Assembly: GCA_013322215.1 (NCBI GenBank)
Contig: JAAMEZ010000021.1
Coordinates: 743,557 to 807,556 of the forward strand
Reading direction: 5' to 3'
Origin: Martinezella rhizogenes
GTDB lineage: Bacteria; Pseudomonadota; Alphaproteobacteria; Rhizobiales; Rhizobiaceae
DNA length: 64,000 bases
Shown: piece after piece, positions 27,795 through 38,786 of the stretch
Layout: each line of letters begins with the position of its first letter
Position numbering within the stretch: position 1 is the stretch's first letter
Notes under the pieces: generated by a model
Seen by the model: only the letters and a program-made list of their open reading frames with translations
Databases searched by the model: none
Told to the model about the DNA's origin: nothing
Program-made: the position numbers and the translations under genes

Positions 27795-28946
27795 ATGCGT
27801 CTTGAACCGCAGCAGCGAATTTATGTCTGCTTCTTCCTTTTTGCGGTATCGATGGGCGCAATGCTGTCGCGCCTCCCCGACCTCCAGGACGCCTTGCAGA
27901 TCAACAAATCCGAGCTCGGCCTGACACTGATCGGCGCGGCCATCGGCGCTCTGATATCGCTTACCTTCGCCTCCCCGATCGTTGCACGCCTTGGCGCCCG
28001 CAAGACGGCGTTCATCACCGTGCTCGGAACCTCCGCATCCCTGGCGCTCGTGCCCTGGATGGGCGTAGCTCCCCTGGTCTTTGCCGTCCTGCTTTGCGAG
28101 GGGCTGCTCGCCGGAGCGCTCGAAATCAATCTCAATGTTGAGATCGATCGCATCGAGGCACAGCTCGGCCGGGGCGTGATGAACCGCGCCCATGGCTTCT
28201 GGAGCCTCGGCTTTTTCGTCACCGCCCTGGCGTCGTCGGCGATACGGCAGGCCGGCATTTCGATGCAGCTGCACCTTGCCCTGACATTCGCCTTCGTCCT
28301 GATCGTGGGGTCGCTGACGATCGCCGGTATGCGCAATGCACCGGCACGCCCGACGCAGGATCACCCGGAGGCCGGGCATATCGCGCTGCCGACATTCGGC
28401 CTGCTGCCTCTCTGTGTGATCGGCATTGCGGCATTCCTGGTCGAGGGCGCCGGCATCGACTGGTCGGCGATCTACATGCGCGACGTCTTTCACGTCGAGC
28501 CCTTCATCGGCGGTCTCGGACTGACGCTTTTTACCTTCTTCATGGCGCTGGCAAGACTGTTTGCCGACCGGTTCGTCGATCGCTTCGGCTCCCGTTCGGT
28601 TGCGCTCTCGCTGCTGCTCCTTTCGGCCGCCGGCCTCTGCGCCGTCTGGCTGGCACCTCACCCCAATGTAGCGCTGCTGGGCTTTGCCTTCATGGGTGCC
28701 GGCTGCAGCGCGGTCTATCCGCTCGCAGTTTCTGCCGCCGCCCAGCGCACTGACCGTCCGGCCCACGTCAATGTTGCAGCGCTTGGACAAATGTCCTTCG
28801 TAATCTTCTTCCTTGCCCCACCGCTGCTTGGATTCGTTGCCGAGCATGCCGGCATTCGCACCGCCTACCTCGTGTGCATCCCGGTCATCCTGGCTGCGCT
28901 CATGGGCATCGGGGCGCTTTCGACGCGCCGCAGCGCATTTGCCTGA
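27795..28946 (+). CDS. MFS transporter (YbjJ/FucP-like)
   Basis: A 383-residue transporter with about 12 hydrophobic helices. It starts MRLEPQQRIYVCFFLFAVSM and carries GARKTAFITVLGTSASL in the position of motif A's following helix. GLLAGALEINLNVEIDRIE and RAHGFWSLGFFVTALASS are typical of the YbjJ-like clade, which I recall as small-molecule exporters or importers of unknown specificity. The gene appears monocistronic; the upstream region to 27551 holds no gene. Confidence 0.88.
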   Translation: MRLEPQQRIYVCFFLFAVSMGAMLSRLPDLQDALQINKSELGLTLIGAAIGALISLTFASPIVARLGARKTAFITVLGTSASLALVPWMGVAPLVFAVLLCEGLLAGALEINLNVEIDRIEAQLGRGVMNRAHGFWSLGFFVTALASSAIRQAGISMQLHLALTFAFVLIVGSLTIAGMRNAPARPTQDHPEAGHIALPTFGLLPLCVIGIAAFLVEGAGIDWSAIYMRDVFHVEPFIGGLGLTLFTFFMALARLFADRFVDRFGSRSVALSLLLLSAAGLCAVWLAPHPNVALLGFAFMGAGCSAVYPLAVSAAAQRTDRPAHVNVAALGQMSFVIFFLAPPLLGFVAEHAGIRTAYLVCIPVILAALMGIGALSTRRSAFA

Positions 28947-29203
28947 AGGCTTCCGCGCCTGCGCCTGCCGCCCTGACAGATTCAACCGTTGCGACTTGGA
29001 CGGCTTCACAAATTTGATCCGGAAAACCGGACGTAGAAGACGGCTATCACCCAACAAGGCGCCTTACCGCGCCCATTGTGGCGGACGGGGTGCCTGCCTG
29101 CGATGCAAGGATAGCTTGAACTTTCAGGGCGTATTTACGAAACGTTAACCATAAATGCCGTTTCTACAAATGTGCAACATCACGTTGTAGGAAGCTTTTT
29201 TGA

Positions 29204-32200
29204 ATGCTGGCTGCTGTGCGCGCCACCTTGCGCATATCGACATTTCTCGTTCCCGTTTCAGCCTGCCTCAACCCGGCAGTTGCCGTCGCGGCGTCATTGT
29301 CGTGGACGGGTGCAGCCGACAGCAACTGGAACAATGCGAACAACTGGTCGACGGCAGCCGTTCCGAACTCCGTCAGCTCGGTGGTGATCGACGGCGGCAA
29401 TTTCTCCGCCGAGATTCTTGCCGGTGATTCAGCCTCGACCGGCGATCTCACCGTCGGACTTGCCAGTGATGGGACATTGACGGCTCTCGGAGCGCTTCAG
29501 ACTTCCTCTGCCTCCATCGGCTCGCAGGCGGGCGTGACCGGCACCTTCGACCTGACAGGCTCTGCTGCAAACTGGCGGAACAGCGGAACGCTTCTGGTCG
29601 GCGACCAGGGAACGGGGACGTTTACGGTCAGCGCCGGCGGTCAATATACCGGTAGCGGTCCCGTTTATGTCGGTTATGCCTTCGGAAGTAACGGCAGCAT
29701 CACCGTCAGCGGCCAATCCTCATTCACGCTTTCGGGCGGCCAGTCACTCTTCGTCGGCTATGACGGTCAAGGCTCATTCGGCCTGACGGACGGCGCCACC
29801 GCCAGCACCGGTGATGCGACGCTTGGATACGGCACCGGTGGCACGGGCTCCGTGTCGGTATCGGGTGCCGGCACAAGCTGGTTGATCGACGGAGATCTGG
29901 TCGTCGGTCGTGACGGCACCGGGACGATCATCATAGCAACCGGCGCGACTGTTTCGAACGACAATGCGACGATCGGGTTTGGAAACGGCGGCGGCACGAG
30001 CTCCGCGACGATTTCCGGTCTAGGCTCGCAATGGACAACCAGCGGAGTTCTAACGGTTGGCTCCAGCGGGGCTGGCGCGCTCTCCATCTACTCCGGCTCG
30101 ACCGTATCGAGCGGCTCGGCCATCATTGGGCGCTTCGCCAGTGGCTCCGTCACCGTCGGCGGTGCAGGCTCGCTCTGGGACACCGGCGCTCTGCTGGTCG
30201 GCGGCGATCACAACGACACGGATAGCTCTGGCGCCAACGGCAAGCTTGACATCAGCACCGGCGGTGAAGTCACCAGCAGCTCGGCGGTTATCGCCGACGG
30301 CAAGAATTCGGTAGGCGCCGTGACCGTCGATGGCGTCGGCTCGCATTGGGATATCAATGCCGACCTGACCGTCGGCAATGAAGGCTCAGGCTCCCTCTCG
30401 GTATCAGGATCGGCAAGCGCCAGCGCGGCAACGGTAACACTCGGCAAGGAAACCTCGTCGAGCGGTACACTTGTCGTTATCGGCAATGGCAGCCATTTCG
30501 ACATGAGCGGCGAGTTGCAGGATGGCGCGGCAGGAAGCGGATCGCTGCAGATCCTCGCGGGCGGCTCGCTTTCGACGGGTAATGCCTCGCTCGGCACCGA
30601 GGCCGGCGGCAACGGCCAGGCGCTCGTCAGCGGCGCGGGCAGCCATTGGGCGATCGATGGCGAGCTCGATGTCGGCAGTAGCAGCGGTGGCACGGGAAGC
30701 CTTGCGGTGTCATCGCAAGGTGCGCTGACGAGCCAGAGCGCCAGCATCGGCACGGCCTCAAGCGCCACCGGCTCCGTGACCGTGACGGGTTCCGGTTCGA
30801 ATTGGACGAACCAAGGCAACCTGACGGTCGGCGATGCCGGAGCCGGCAAGCTGGATGTCATCCAGGGAGGCACGGTCAAAACGGCGAACGCCACCATCGG
30901 CAATGCAGCGGGCAGCAGCGGCGCTGTCACCGTCACCGGAGAAGGGTCGGTCCTTTCGGTCGACGACAGATTGACCGTCGGAAATGCCGGTAACGCCAGT
31001 CTTACCTTGAGCGGTGGCTCGACCCTCTCCGCGTCGAGCCTGACGATTGCGGCTCAGACCGGCTCCACGGCTTCGGTCAATGTCGGTGCCGCCCTTGGCC
31101 AGAACGCGACGGGCGCGGCGACACTCGATGTCGACACCATCCATTTCGGCAGCGGTGATGGCTCTCTCGTCTTCAATTTTGGCGGCGCGGCCCAGACCCT
31201 GGCTGCGACGATCGACGGCAATGGTTCACTTTACGTCGCGTCTGGCGACGTGACCCTGACGGGCAATTCCAGCGCCTTCAGCGGCGTGACCTCAATCTCC
31301 GGCGGCAGCCTGATCGTCGACGGGACACTTGGCGGATCGATCAATCTCAGCGGTTATGGCCTGCTGGGTGGAACGGGCACGGTCGGCTCGACGGTCGTTG
31401 GCGCCGGCGCGACGCTGTCGCCGGGCGACAACGGCATCGGCACGCTAGCGGTCGACGGCAATCTGACCACGCAAAGCGGCTCCACTATTTTGGTGGAAAG
31501 CAACGGGACGGCGACCGATCGCATCGATGTAACCGGGACGGCCAGCCTGAACGGCGGAACTCTTTCGCTGGTCGGAGGCAGCCTGAAAGCCTTTACGAAC
31601 TACACAATTCTCTCGGCAACCGGCGGAATTTCCGGCGGATTCGATGCCATCCAGTCGAACTATGCTTTCGTCACGCCGGTCCTCGACTATTCCGGCGGTA
31701 CAATCGATCTTACCCTCGAGCGCAACAGCACCTCCTTCGCTGCCGCCGGCACGACTGCAAACCAACGCTCGACGGCGCGCGGCATCGAAAGCCTCGGCGC
31801 GTCGAACAGCCTTTACGATGCCGTCGCGGTCTTGAGCATGAATGAGGCATCCGGAGCGCTGCAGCAGCTTGCCGGCGAAATTCATACATCTCTTTTAGGG
31901 ACGTCTTTCGACAATGGCCGCTTCGTCCGTGACGCCGCCATCGATCGGCTCCGCGACATGCAGGGCGGTGTTACCGCCAGCACCAAGCAGGCGCGGGTAA
32001 CAAGCGATGCCGGTCTCGCCTATGCGAGCGACGATCGGCACCAGGCAACCGCGTCGGAAAAAGCCATCGACGGGATTCTCGTCGATCCGGCCAATGGTTT
32101 GGCGTCCGTCTGGAGCGCGCCCTATGGCGGCTGGACCTCCTCGGACAATGGCAGCAGCAGCACCGGCGGCATCCTCTTCGGCTTCGATACCACGCTCAAT

Positions 32201-32905
32201 GATACGGGCTGGCGCATTGGAGCGCTGGCGGGCTATGGCCGCAGCCGGTTCAGCCAATCCGATGTCTCCGCCCATGCCGATACGGACAACTACAATGTCG
32301 GGCTTTACGCCGGCAAGACATGGGGCTCCCTGGCACTGCGGCTTGGCGGCACCTATGGCCTGCAATCCGTCTCCACCCTTCGCGATATCGATTTCTCCGG
32401 CTACGCCGATTCACTGCGTGCCGACTATAACGCCTATACGGCGCAGGTGTTCGGCGAGCTGGCCTATGATATCGCCCTGGGTGACACCCGCCTTGAACCC
32501 TATGCCAATGTGACCTTTACCGACGTGCGAAGCAGCGCCTTTTCGGAGCGAGGGGGTGCGGCGGCTCTCAGCGGCAGCACCGATCAATCGGCCGTCACCT
32601 TCGCCACCTTTGGCGTTCGGGCCGAGCGGAACATCGCTTTGGCGGATATGCCTGCCAAGCTTTATGGCGCGCTGGGCTGGCAACACGCATTCGGCGATCT
32701 CGATATCAGCTCGCGCGTGGCCTTTGCGGGCGGCGATATTTTTACCGAAAGCGGAACCGTCGTCGACCGGGCCTCGCTGGTCGTCGACGCAGGGTTCGAC
32801 ATCGCGCTCAGCCAGCAGATTTCGCTCGCGCTTGATTACAACGGCAACTTCGGCGCCGAGAACCGCGCCCACCTCTTCCGATTGCTCTTGCAGGCGCGGT
32901 ATTGA
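29204..32905 (+). CDS. Large type Va autotransporter with ~11 tandem passenger repeats
   Basis: A 1233-residue outer-membrane autotransporter. A weak signal peptide (ISTFLVPVSACLNPAVAVAA) precedes LSWTGAADSNWNNANNWST, an opening common in this class. Residues ~75-620 contain about eleven ~50-residue repeats of the form G-L-T-V-G...G-S-L...A-I-G...V-T-V-x-G-x-G-S-x-W, predicted to stack as a beta-helix. An autotransporter-associated strand region follows (LTGNSSAFSGVTSISGGSLI, then GTLSPGDNGIGTL-like). The beta-barrel starts near residue 960 (VWSAPYGGWTSSDNG) and ends LLLQARY, with Tyr in place of the usual Phe. No protease triad was seen, so an adhesin role is likely. The start codon has a poor ribosome site. 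Confidence 0.9.
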   Translation: MLAAVRATLRISTFLVPVSACLNPAVAVAASLSWTGAADSNWNNANNWSTAAVPNSVSSVVIDGGNFSAEILAGDSASTGDLTVGLASDGTLTALGALQTSSASIGSQAGVTGTFDLTGSAANWRNSGTLLVGDQGTGTFTVSAGGQYTGSGPVYVGYAFGSNGSITVSGQSSFTLSGGQSLFVGYDGQGSFGLTDGATASTGDATLGYGTGGTGSVSVSGAGTSWLIDGDLVVGRDGTGTIIIATGATVSNDNATIGFGNGGGTSSATISGLGSQWTTSGVLTVGSSGAGALSIYSGSTVSSGSAIIGRFASGSVTVGGAGSLWDTGALLVGGDHNDTDSSGANGKLDISTGGEVTSSSAVIADGKNSVGAVTVDGVGSHWDINADLTVGNEGSGSLSVSGSASASAATVTLGKETSSSGTLVVIGNGSHFDMSGELQDGAAGSGSLQILAGGSLSTGNASLGTEAGGNGQALVSGAGSHWAIDGELDVGSSSGGTGSLAVSSQGALTSQSASIGTASSATGSVTVTGSGSNWTNQGNLTVGDAGAGKLDVIQGGTVKTANATIGNAAGSSGAVTVTGEGSVLSVDDRLTVGNAGNASLTLSGGSTLSASSLTIAAQTGSTASVNVGAALGQNATGAATLDVDTIHFGSGDGSLVFNFGGAAQTLAATIDGNGSLYVASGDVTLTGNSSAFSGVTSISGGSLIVDGTLGGSINLSGYGLLGGTGTVGSTVVGAGATLSPGDNGIGTLAVDGNLTTQSGSTILVESNGTATDRIDVTGTASLNGGTLSLVGGSLKAFTNYTILSATGGISGGFDAIQSNYAFVTPVLDYSGGTIDLTLERNSTSFAAAGTTANQRSTARGIESLGASNSLYDAVAVLSMNEASGALQQLAGEIHTSLLGTSFDNGRFVRDAAIDRLRDMQGGVTASTKQARVTSDAGLAYASDDRHQATASEKAIDGILVDPANGLASVWSAPYGGWTSSDNGSSSTGGILFGFDTTLNDTGWRIGALAGYGRSRFSQSDVSAHADTDNYNVGLYAGKTWGSLALRLGGTYGLQSVSTLRDIDFSGYADSLRADYNAYTAQVFGELAYDIALGDTRLEPYANVTFTDVRSSAFSERGGAAALSGSTDQSAVTFATFGVRAERNIALADMPAKLYGALGWQHAFGDLDISSRVAFAGGDIFTESGTVVDRASLVVDAGFDIALSQQISLALDYNGNFGAENRAHLFRLLLQARY

Positions 32906-33107
32906 TCGCAGACCGCTGCTGCAGCAAAGCTCCCAACATCCCACCATATCAAGCTTTCAGCCTGAAGGCTGGATGGCTCTCATTCGTGTCTGCAGCACAT
33001 CGCAAATCGGGTGGCCAGTCCCCCGGTTCGAAAGTTAGGATTCGGTTTTCGCGGTATCCGCAGCGCATCGAACGGCGACTGCGATCCGCCCAAACGGAGG
33101 ACACGAC

Positions 33108-33857
33108 ATGAACACTCAGCTATCCAGCTTCGCTCCGCCCCCCATGGAAAGCACTTTAGAGGCTCGGGTCCACGCCTACGATTGGTCGTCCCTGGCGGGA
33201 GAGCTTGACGGCTTCGGCTGTGCCATCCTTCCGAAGCTTCTAGCACCCGACGAATGCGGTGCAATCTCCCGGCTCTACCCCGAGGAGCGTCATTTCCGCA
33301 GCCACATCATCATGGCACGTCACGGCTTCGGAAGGGGCGAATACCGCTACTTCAACTATCCGCTGCCGGGGCTCCTCGGTGGATTGCGCACCGCGCTTTA
33401 TCCGCATCTTGCCGATATCGCAAACCGATGGAACGCGCGGATGGGCCTCGAGGAACGCTATCCCGATGAGCACGCGGCCTTCCTGAGGCAATGTCATGAG
33501 GCCGGCCAGAGGCGCCCGACGCCGCTGCTGCTGCAATATGTGCCGGGAGACTTCAACTGCCTGCACCAGGACCTCTATGGCGAGCTTGCCTTTCCGATCC
33601 AGGTCGCAATTCTGCTGTCCGAGCCCGGCCGGGACTTCACCGGCGGCGAGTTCGTTTTGACCGAGCAACGGCCACGCATGCAAAGCCGGGTTGAGGTCGT
33701 GCCGCTTCGCCAAGGCGATGCCGTCGCCTTCGCGGTCCATAATCGGCCGGTGCGGGGAACGAAAGGGAGCTATCGTGTCAATCTCAGGCATGGTGTAAGC
33801 CGGGTCCGCTCAGGCATGCGCCACACCATCGGCATCATCTTTCACGACGCCCGTTAA
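33108..33857 (+). CDS. 2-oxoglutarate/Fe(II)-dependent oxygenase
   Basis: The 249-residue protein has a double-stranded beta-helix oxygenase core at residues ~140-249. The iron ligands H153 and D155 sit in CLHQDLYGE. The distal histidine is either H211 (FAVHNRPVRGTKG) or H228 (RVNLRHGVSRV); the RGTKGSYRVN segment fits the 2OG-binding arginine region. FPIQVAILLSEPGRDFTGGE is typical of prolyl-hydroxylase-like proteins. It could modify a protein or a small molecule. The GGAGGACACGACATG start is well placed. It converges with the XRE regulator gene and is 8 bases from its end. Confidence 0.85.
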   Translation: MNTQLSSFAPPPMESTLEARVHAYDWSSLAGELDGFGCAILPKLLAPDECGAISRLYPEERHFRSHIIMARHGFGRGEYRYFNYPLPGLLGGLRTALYPHLADIANRWNARMGLEERYPDEHAAFLRQCHEAGQRRPTPLLLQYVPGDFNCLHQDLYGELAFPIQVAILLSEPGRDFTGGEFVLTEQRPRMQSRVEVVPLRQGDAVAFAVHNRPVRGTKGSYRVNLRHGVSRVRSGMRHTIGIIFHDAR

Positions 33858-33865
33858 GGGCGCCG

Positions 33866-34627
33866 CTACCCGACGAAGCCGGCGTAACTTTCCTCGATGA
33901 TTCTACGCATGATCGCCGAGTAGGCGTCGTGATTCTGATCGCCCGCCAAGACGCGCCCCAGCGACGGCTGCGCAAAAGCCGACATGGGTAGAAGAGCGAG
34001 TGGTGTCGAGACGGGTGTGAGGTGAGACCCCTGCCCGGCGCGTAAAGTCGTCAGCAAGCCGAACATCTCGCCGGTGATGCTAGGCCTCGACAATATCGCC
34101 ATGCGATATTGCCCGGACGAATTCGTCACGAGATAGATGTGTCCGGACAGGTGCGGCACCGACACCGAGCCCTGCTGCGAAAACGAGGCATCGCTGCGCT
34201 CGCGCTCCCGAAAGCTCAGACAGGTCCGTTCTTCATCCCAAGCGATCTCGGTGCAATAGGCGAAGATCGCCTTCGCATCGCCAAAGGATGGACGAAGCGT
34301 CAGGTAAGTGCCCTCTAGCCACGAAACCGAGGCACGGGAATAGGCGCCAAGCTCCTCCGGGGCGTGACCTGGTTTGTCGTTGACGACAGGCGCTTGCGTT
34401 CCAACCGGTTCCCGCAGGACGACACCCATAGCCTGTTCCAGCCGAATGAGGGTCGCAAGCGTGAAAGGGCGATGGCCGGAAAGAGCCTTCTCCAAGGTCG
34501 AAAGGCTGATGCGCGCATCGTTGGCAAGGCGCTGCCTGGAAATGCGCCGCCGGGCGATCTCTTCGCGAACCCGCGCCGCCACGGCGCTGTTCTGACTGTC
34601 GGACAAATACGGGTCGCCCTGGACCAT
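33866..34627 (-). CDS. XRE-family regulator divergent from the sortase module
   Basis: A 253-residue regulator with an N-terminal Cro/C1-type helix-turn-helix at residues ~20-75 (RISRQRLANDARISLSTLEK, then ALSGHRPFTLATLIRLEQAM). A C-terminal domain of ~150 residues (GTYLTLRPSFGDAKAIFAYC; SGHIYLVTNSSGQYRMAILS) may sense a ligand. The ATG at 34627 has AGGAAACGAAGGA upstream; longer frames to 34723 lack support. It is divergent from the sortase target gene across 169 bases and is the likely controller of that operon. Confidence 0.8.
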   Translation of the reverse strand: MVQGDPYLSDSQNSAVAARVREEIARRRISRQRLANDARISLSTLEKALSGHRPFTLATLIRLEQAMGVVLREPVGTQAPVVNDKPGHAPEELGAYSRASVSWLEGTYLTLRPSFGDAKAIFAYCTEIAWDEERTCLSFRERERSDASFSQQGSVSVPHLSGHIYLVTNSSGQYRMAILSRPSITGEMFGLLTTLRAGQGSHLTPVSTPLALLPMSAFAQPSLGRVLAGDQNHDAYSAIMRRIIEESYAGFVG

Positions 34628-34796
34628 TCCTTCGTTTCCTGTTTGCGTAATTTTCTTCACAATTCCACACATGCCCGCCACCGGCAAGACCGTTTGCGGC
34701 AAGATGCGGACGAAACAGGGCAAAGCTTACGCTGGCGAGAAAATAGCCTTTGTTCACAATGGCTTCAGTCATTCCACGGCGAACAAGGAGCCTGTC

Positions 34797-37052
34797 ATGT
34801 CAGCCTCGCCAAACATCTCGCGCTACCAAAAGCGGCAAAATTTCCTCATCAGATTCGGCCTGTTGCTCTGGTTCAGCAATGCCATCCTGCTGCCGGTGCT
34901 TGCCGTCATTTTCGCACTGCTTCATCCTCTGGAATCGCACGCGCAGCCGGCGACCTTCGTCACGCCAAACGAAATGGGCGCGGGTAGCCTTCTTCTTCAA
35001 ACCAAGGAAGAAGGGAAATATATCGAGGCGCCTCGCCTTGCGACCGATGTCGATCTCGACGTCAACGGCCCGACGGCACGCGCCGTTCTGACCCAGGCCT
35101 TCGAGAACACGACCGACAAATGGGTCGAAGCCCTCTACGTATTTCCTCTTCCGGAAGACAGCGCCGTCTATTCGCTGAAGATGATCGTCGGCAACCGCGT
35201 CATTGTCGCCGACATCAAGGAGAAGCAAGCCGCACGCGCCATCTACGAAAAGGCTCGCAAACAGGGGAAGAAGGCCACCCTGGTCGAGCAGCAGCGACCG
35301 AACATCTTTACCAATGCGGTCGCAAACATTGGCCCGCATGAAAAGATCGTCGTCCAGATCGAGTATCAGCAGGCCGTACACCTGGCCGATGGCCGCTTCT
35401 CCTTGCGAGTTCCCCTGGTCGTCGCTCCCCGATACACGCCGCAAAACGCAGAAGCCATCACACAGCAAGCAGACCTGAGGGCCGGCTGGGGTCAGACCAA
35501 GCAGCGCCCATCGCGCAACATGGGTGACAAGTCCGTCTCCGCGCCACTGTTGGCGCCGGACAGCAATCGCACCAATCCTGTCACGCTGAAGGTCAATCTC
35601 AATGCCGGCTTTCCGCTCGACGATATCAAGAGCCTCTACCACACCGTCAAGATCGATAGGATAAGCGATAGCGCACGTCGGATCGTTCTGGATGGCGATG
35701 CGACCGCTGACCGTGACTTCGTGCTCGAATGGAGCGCCGTCGCAAGCAATGTACCGAGCGTCGGTCTCTTCCGCGAGCACGTCGGCAAGGATGACTATGT
35801 CCTTGCCTATGTGACGCCGGCAGTAGCGACGCCGCAAAAAGCCGGCCGCGAAGTGGTCTTCGTCATCGACAATTCCGGCTCCATGGGCGGCACGTCGATC
35901 GAGCAGGCACGAGCAAGCCTCGATTACGCGCTCTCCCGGCTCGAGCCGAACGACCGCTTCAACGTCATCCGCTTCGACGACACGATGACCAAGTTCTTCC
36001 CGGACTCGGTCATGGCGACGGCCGAGAATATCGCCTCGGCCCGCGGCTTCGTCACCAGCCTGCAGGCTGCCGGCGGAACCGAAATGCTGCCGCCGCTCCA
36101 TGCCGCGCTCGACGACAGCCATCAGGCCGATGGATTGCGCCAGGTCGTGTTCCTCACCGACGGCGAAGTCAGCAATGAGCAGCAGCTTCTCGATGCGATC
36201 GCGCAATCGCGTGGCCGCTCACGCATCTTCATGGTCGGCATCGGCTCGGCACCGAACACCTATCTGATGAGCCGCGCCGCCGAACTCGGCCGTGGCAGCT
36301 TCACCCATATCGGTTCGGTCGCCGAGGTGAACGAGCGCATGCGCGCCCTCTTCGACAAGCTGGAGAATCCGGCCGTCACCGATGTCGCCGCGGTCTTTTC
36401 GGAAAAGAATGTCAGCCTGTCACCCAACCTTTTGCCCGACATCTATCACGGCGAACCGCTGGTGCTTGCCGCCCGGATGGGCAAAGCTGTCGGCTCTCTC
36501 ACCGTCAGCGGCATGGTCGGCAATCGGCCATGGACGATCTCCCTGCCGCTCGATCAGGCAAGCAATGCCAAGGGCATTTCCAAGATCTGGGCTCGCCGCC
36601 AGATCGATGATGCCGAGGTCAATCTCACGCTCGGCAAGATCACTCAGGCCGACGCCGACAAACGGATCCTGCAATTGGCGCTCGACCATCATCTCGTCAC
36701 GCGCCTGACAAGTCTCGTCGCAGTCGATACCAAGCGCCTGCGCCCGGCAAATGCACCTCTGACCGAGGCGGACATACCCCTGCAGCTGCCTGCCGGCTGG
36801 GACTACAACAAACTTCTCGGCATCGGTACAACGCGGGATGCGAAGGCGGACACCAGGCATCAGCAGGCACTCGACAAGTCGCAAGCCGCCGATGATGACG
36901 CGAAGCTCGAGCCCATCTCCGCACCGGCTCAGGCCAGCGTTCCGCTACCGCAGACGGCAACGCCCGGTACACTTCTCATCCTTCAGGGACTGTTTGCCCT
37001 GCTGCTTGGAACGTTGCTGATGGTCTTCGCGTCGCGAAGGAGCCGGGCATGA
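34797..37052 (+). CDS. Sortase-target protein with VIT and von Willebrand A domains (marine-sortase-target type)
   Basis: A 751-residue envelope protein. An N-terminal hydrophobic segment (FGLLLWFSNAILLPVLAVIF) is followed by a VIT domain (~65-190; TRAVLTQAFENTTDKWVEAL-like) and a VWA domain with MIDAS motif VIDNSGSMGG near residue 355. The C-terminus is a sorting signal: LPQTATP at about 717-723, a hydrophobic stretch and a basic tail ASRRSRA. This matches the family paired with class GN proteobacterial sortases. The ATG at 34797 follows AAGGAGC. Its stop overlaps the sortase start (ATGA). Confidence 0.92.
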   Translation: MSASPNISRYQKRQNFLIRFGLLLWFSNAILLPVLAVIFALLHPLESHAQPATFVTPNEMGAGSLLLQTKEEGKYIEAPRLATDVDLDVNGPTARAVLTQAFENTTDKWVEALYVFPLPEDSAVYSLKMIVGNRVIVADIKEKQAARAIYEKARKQGKKATLVEQQRPNIFTNAVANIGPHEKIVVQIEYQQAVHLADGRFSLRVPLVVAPRYTPQNAEAITQQADLRAGWGQTKQRPSRNMGDKSVSAPLLAPDSNRTNPVTLKVNLNAGFPLDDIKSLYHTVKIDRISDSARRIVLDGDATADRDFVLEWSAVASNVPSVGLFREHVGKDDYVLAYVTPAVATPQKAGREVVFVIDNSGSMGGTSIEQARASLDYALSRLEPNDRFNVIRFDDTMTKFFPDSVMATAENIASARGFVTSLQAAGGTEMLPPLHAALDDSHQADGLRQVVFLTDGEVSNEQQLLDAIAQSRGRSRIFMVGIGSAPNTYLMSRAAELGRGSFTHIGSVAEVNERMRALFDKLENPAVTDVAAVFSEKNVSLSPNLLPDIYHGEPLVLAARMGKAVGSLTVSGMVGNRPWTISLPLDQASNAKGISKIWARRQIDDAEVNLTLGKITQADADKRILQLALDHHLVTRLTSLVAVDTKRLRPANAPLTEADIPLQLPAGWDYNKLLGIGTTRDAKADTRHQQALDKSQAADDDAKLEPISAPAQASVPLPQTATPGTLLILQGLFALLLGTLLMVFASRRSRA

Positions 37053-37669
37053 TCGCCGCCACTCGCCTTCAAACCCTCGGGAGCGCGCCAGCGCGCTCCC
37101 TTCTGACTTTTACGGCCGGCATTTTCATCGCAGCCGGTCTCTTCCTCGCGGCGCAGGGAGGGTGGATCTATGCCAAGGCGGCTTTGGCGCAGCTTCTCCT
37201 GGAGCGTGCCTTTGCCGAGAGCGTGACATCAGGTGCGGCGGTCAAGCCCTGGAGCTGGGCCGACACCTGGCCTGTGGCACGCATCGAGGTTCAGCGCCTA
37301 GGCGTTTCCGCCATCGCGCTGAAGGGCGCAAGCGGCCAAGCGCTTGCCTTCGGCCCCGGCCACCTCGACAATACCCCGCAGGCTGGCGAAGAAGGTACGG
37401 CCGTCTATGCGGCGCACCGCGACACCCATTTTACCTTCCTGAGAGACATCAAGGAGAATGACCGCATCCGCATCACCCGCCGCGACGGCCGGAGCTTCAC
37501 GTTCCGCGTGACGCATATGGCCGTCGCCCGTTGGGACGAGGCCGAGATCGACCCTGATGCACGCGGTGTCCATCTCGTGCTCGCGACATGCTTTCCCTTC
37601 GACGCCGTCACCTCAGGCCCGCTTCGCTATCTGGTCTACGGTGATCTTGAAGAGACTGCCACGCCATGA
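37049..37669 (+). CDS. Class GN sortase
   Basis: A 206-residue transpeptidase-like sortase. An N-terminal membrane anchor (FIAAGLFLAAQGGWIYAKAA) precedes the sortase beta-barrel. The catalytic residues are H123 (YAAHRDTHFTFLRDI), C181 (LVLATCFPF) and R193 (GPLRYLVYG). It starts inside the stop codon of the VIT/VWA target gene (ATGA overlap), the usual pairing of this rare Gram-negative class. It should cleave the LPQTATP signal of that one protein; the final anchor is not known. No other gene in the window carries the signal. Confidence 0.93.
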   Translation: MIAATRLQTLGSAPARSLLTFTAGIFIAAGLFLAAQGGWIYAKAALAQLLLERAFAESVTSGAAVKPWSWADTWPVARIEVQRLGVSAIALKGASGQALAFGPGHLDNTPQAGEEGTAVYAAHRDTHFTFLRDIKENDRIRITRRDGRSFTFRVTHMAVARWDEAEIDPDARGVHLVLATCFPFDAVTSGPLRYLVYGDLEETATP

Positions 37670-37706
37670 CCGCTTGCGTGAAACGCCCTGACATCGCGCA
37701 CCGACC

Positions 37707-38696
<990 letters not shown>

Positions 38697-38786
38697 GTCG
38701 ATTGCTCCTTTGGTCGTGAAGCAATTTGACCACGCGGGTTCTCTTTCGTAAAATGACTTTATCGATTGAAATTATTCCTGAGTAGA

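Noticed and set aside
27705..29057. 450-codon minus-strand frame
   Set aside because: It is antisense to the MFS gene at 27795-28946; extremely polar composition without hydrophobic core.
29500..31100. Regular DNA repetition that might suggest a CRISPR array or satellite
   Set aside because: The repeats follow the ~150-base codon frame of the autotransporter passenger and diverge at DNA level; there are no constant repeats with unique spacers.
34800..36206. 468-codon minus-strand frame
   Set aside because: It is antisense to the VIT/VWA sortase target and has no recognisable motif.
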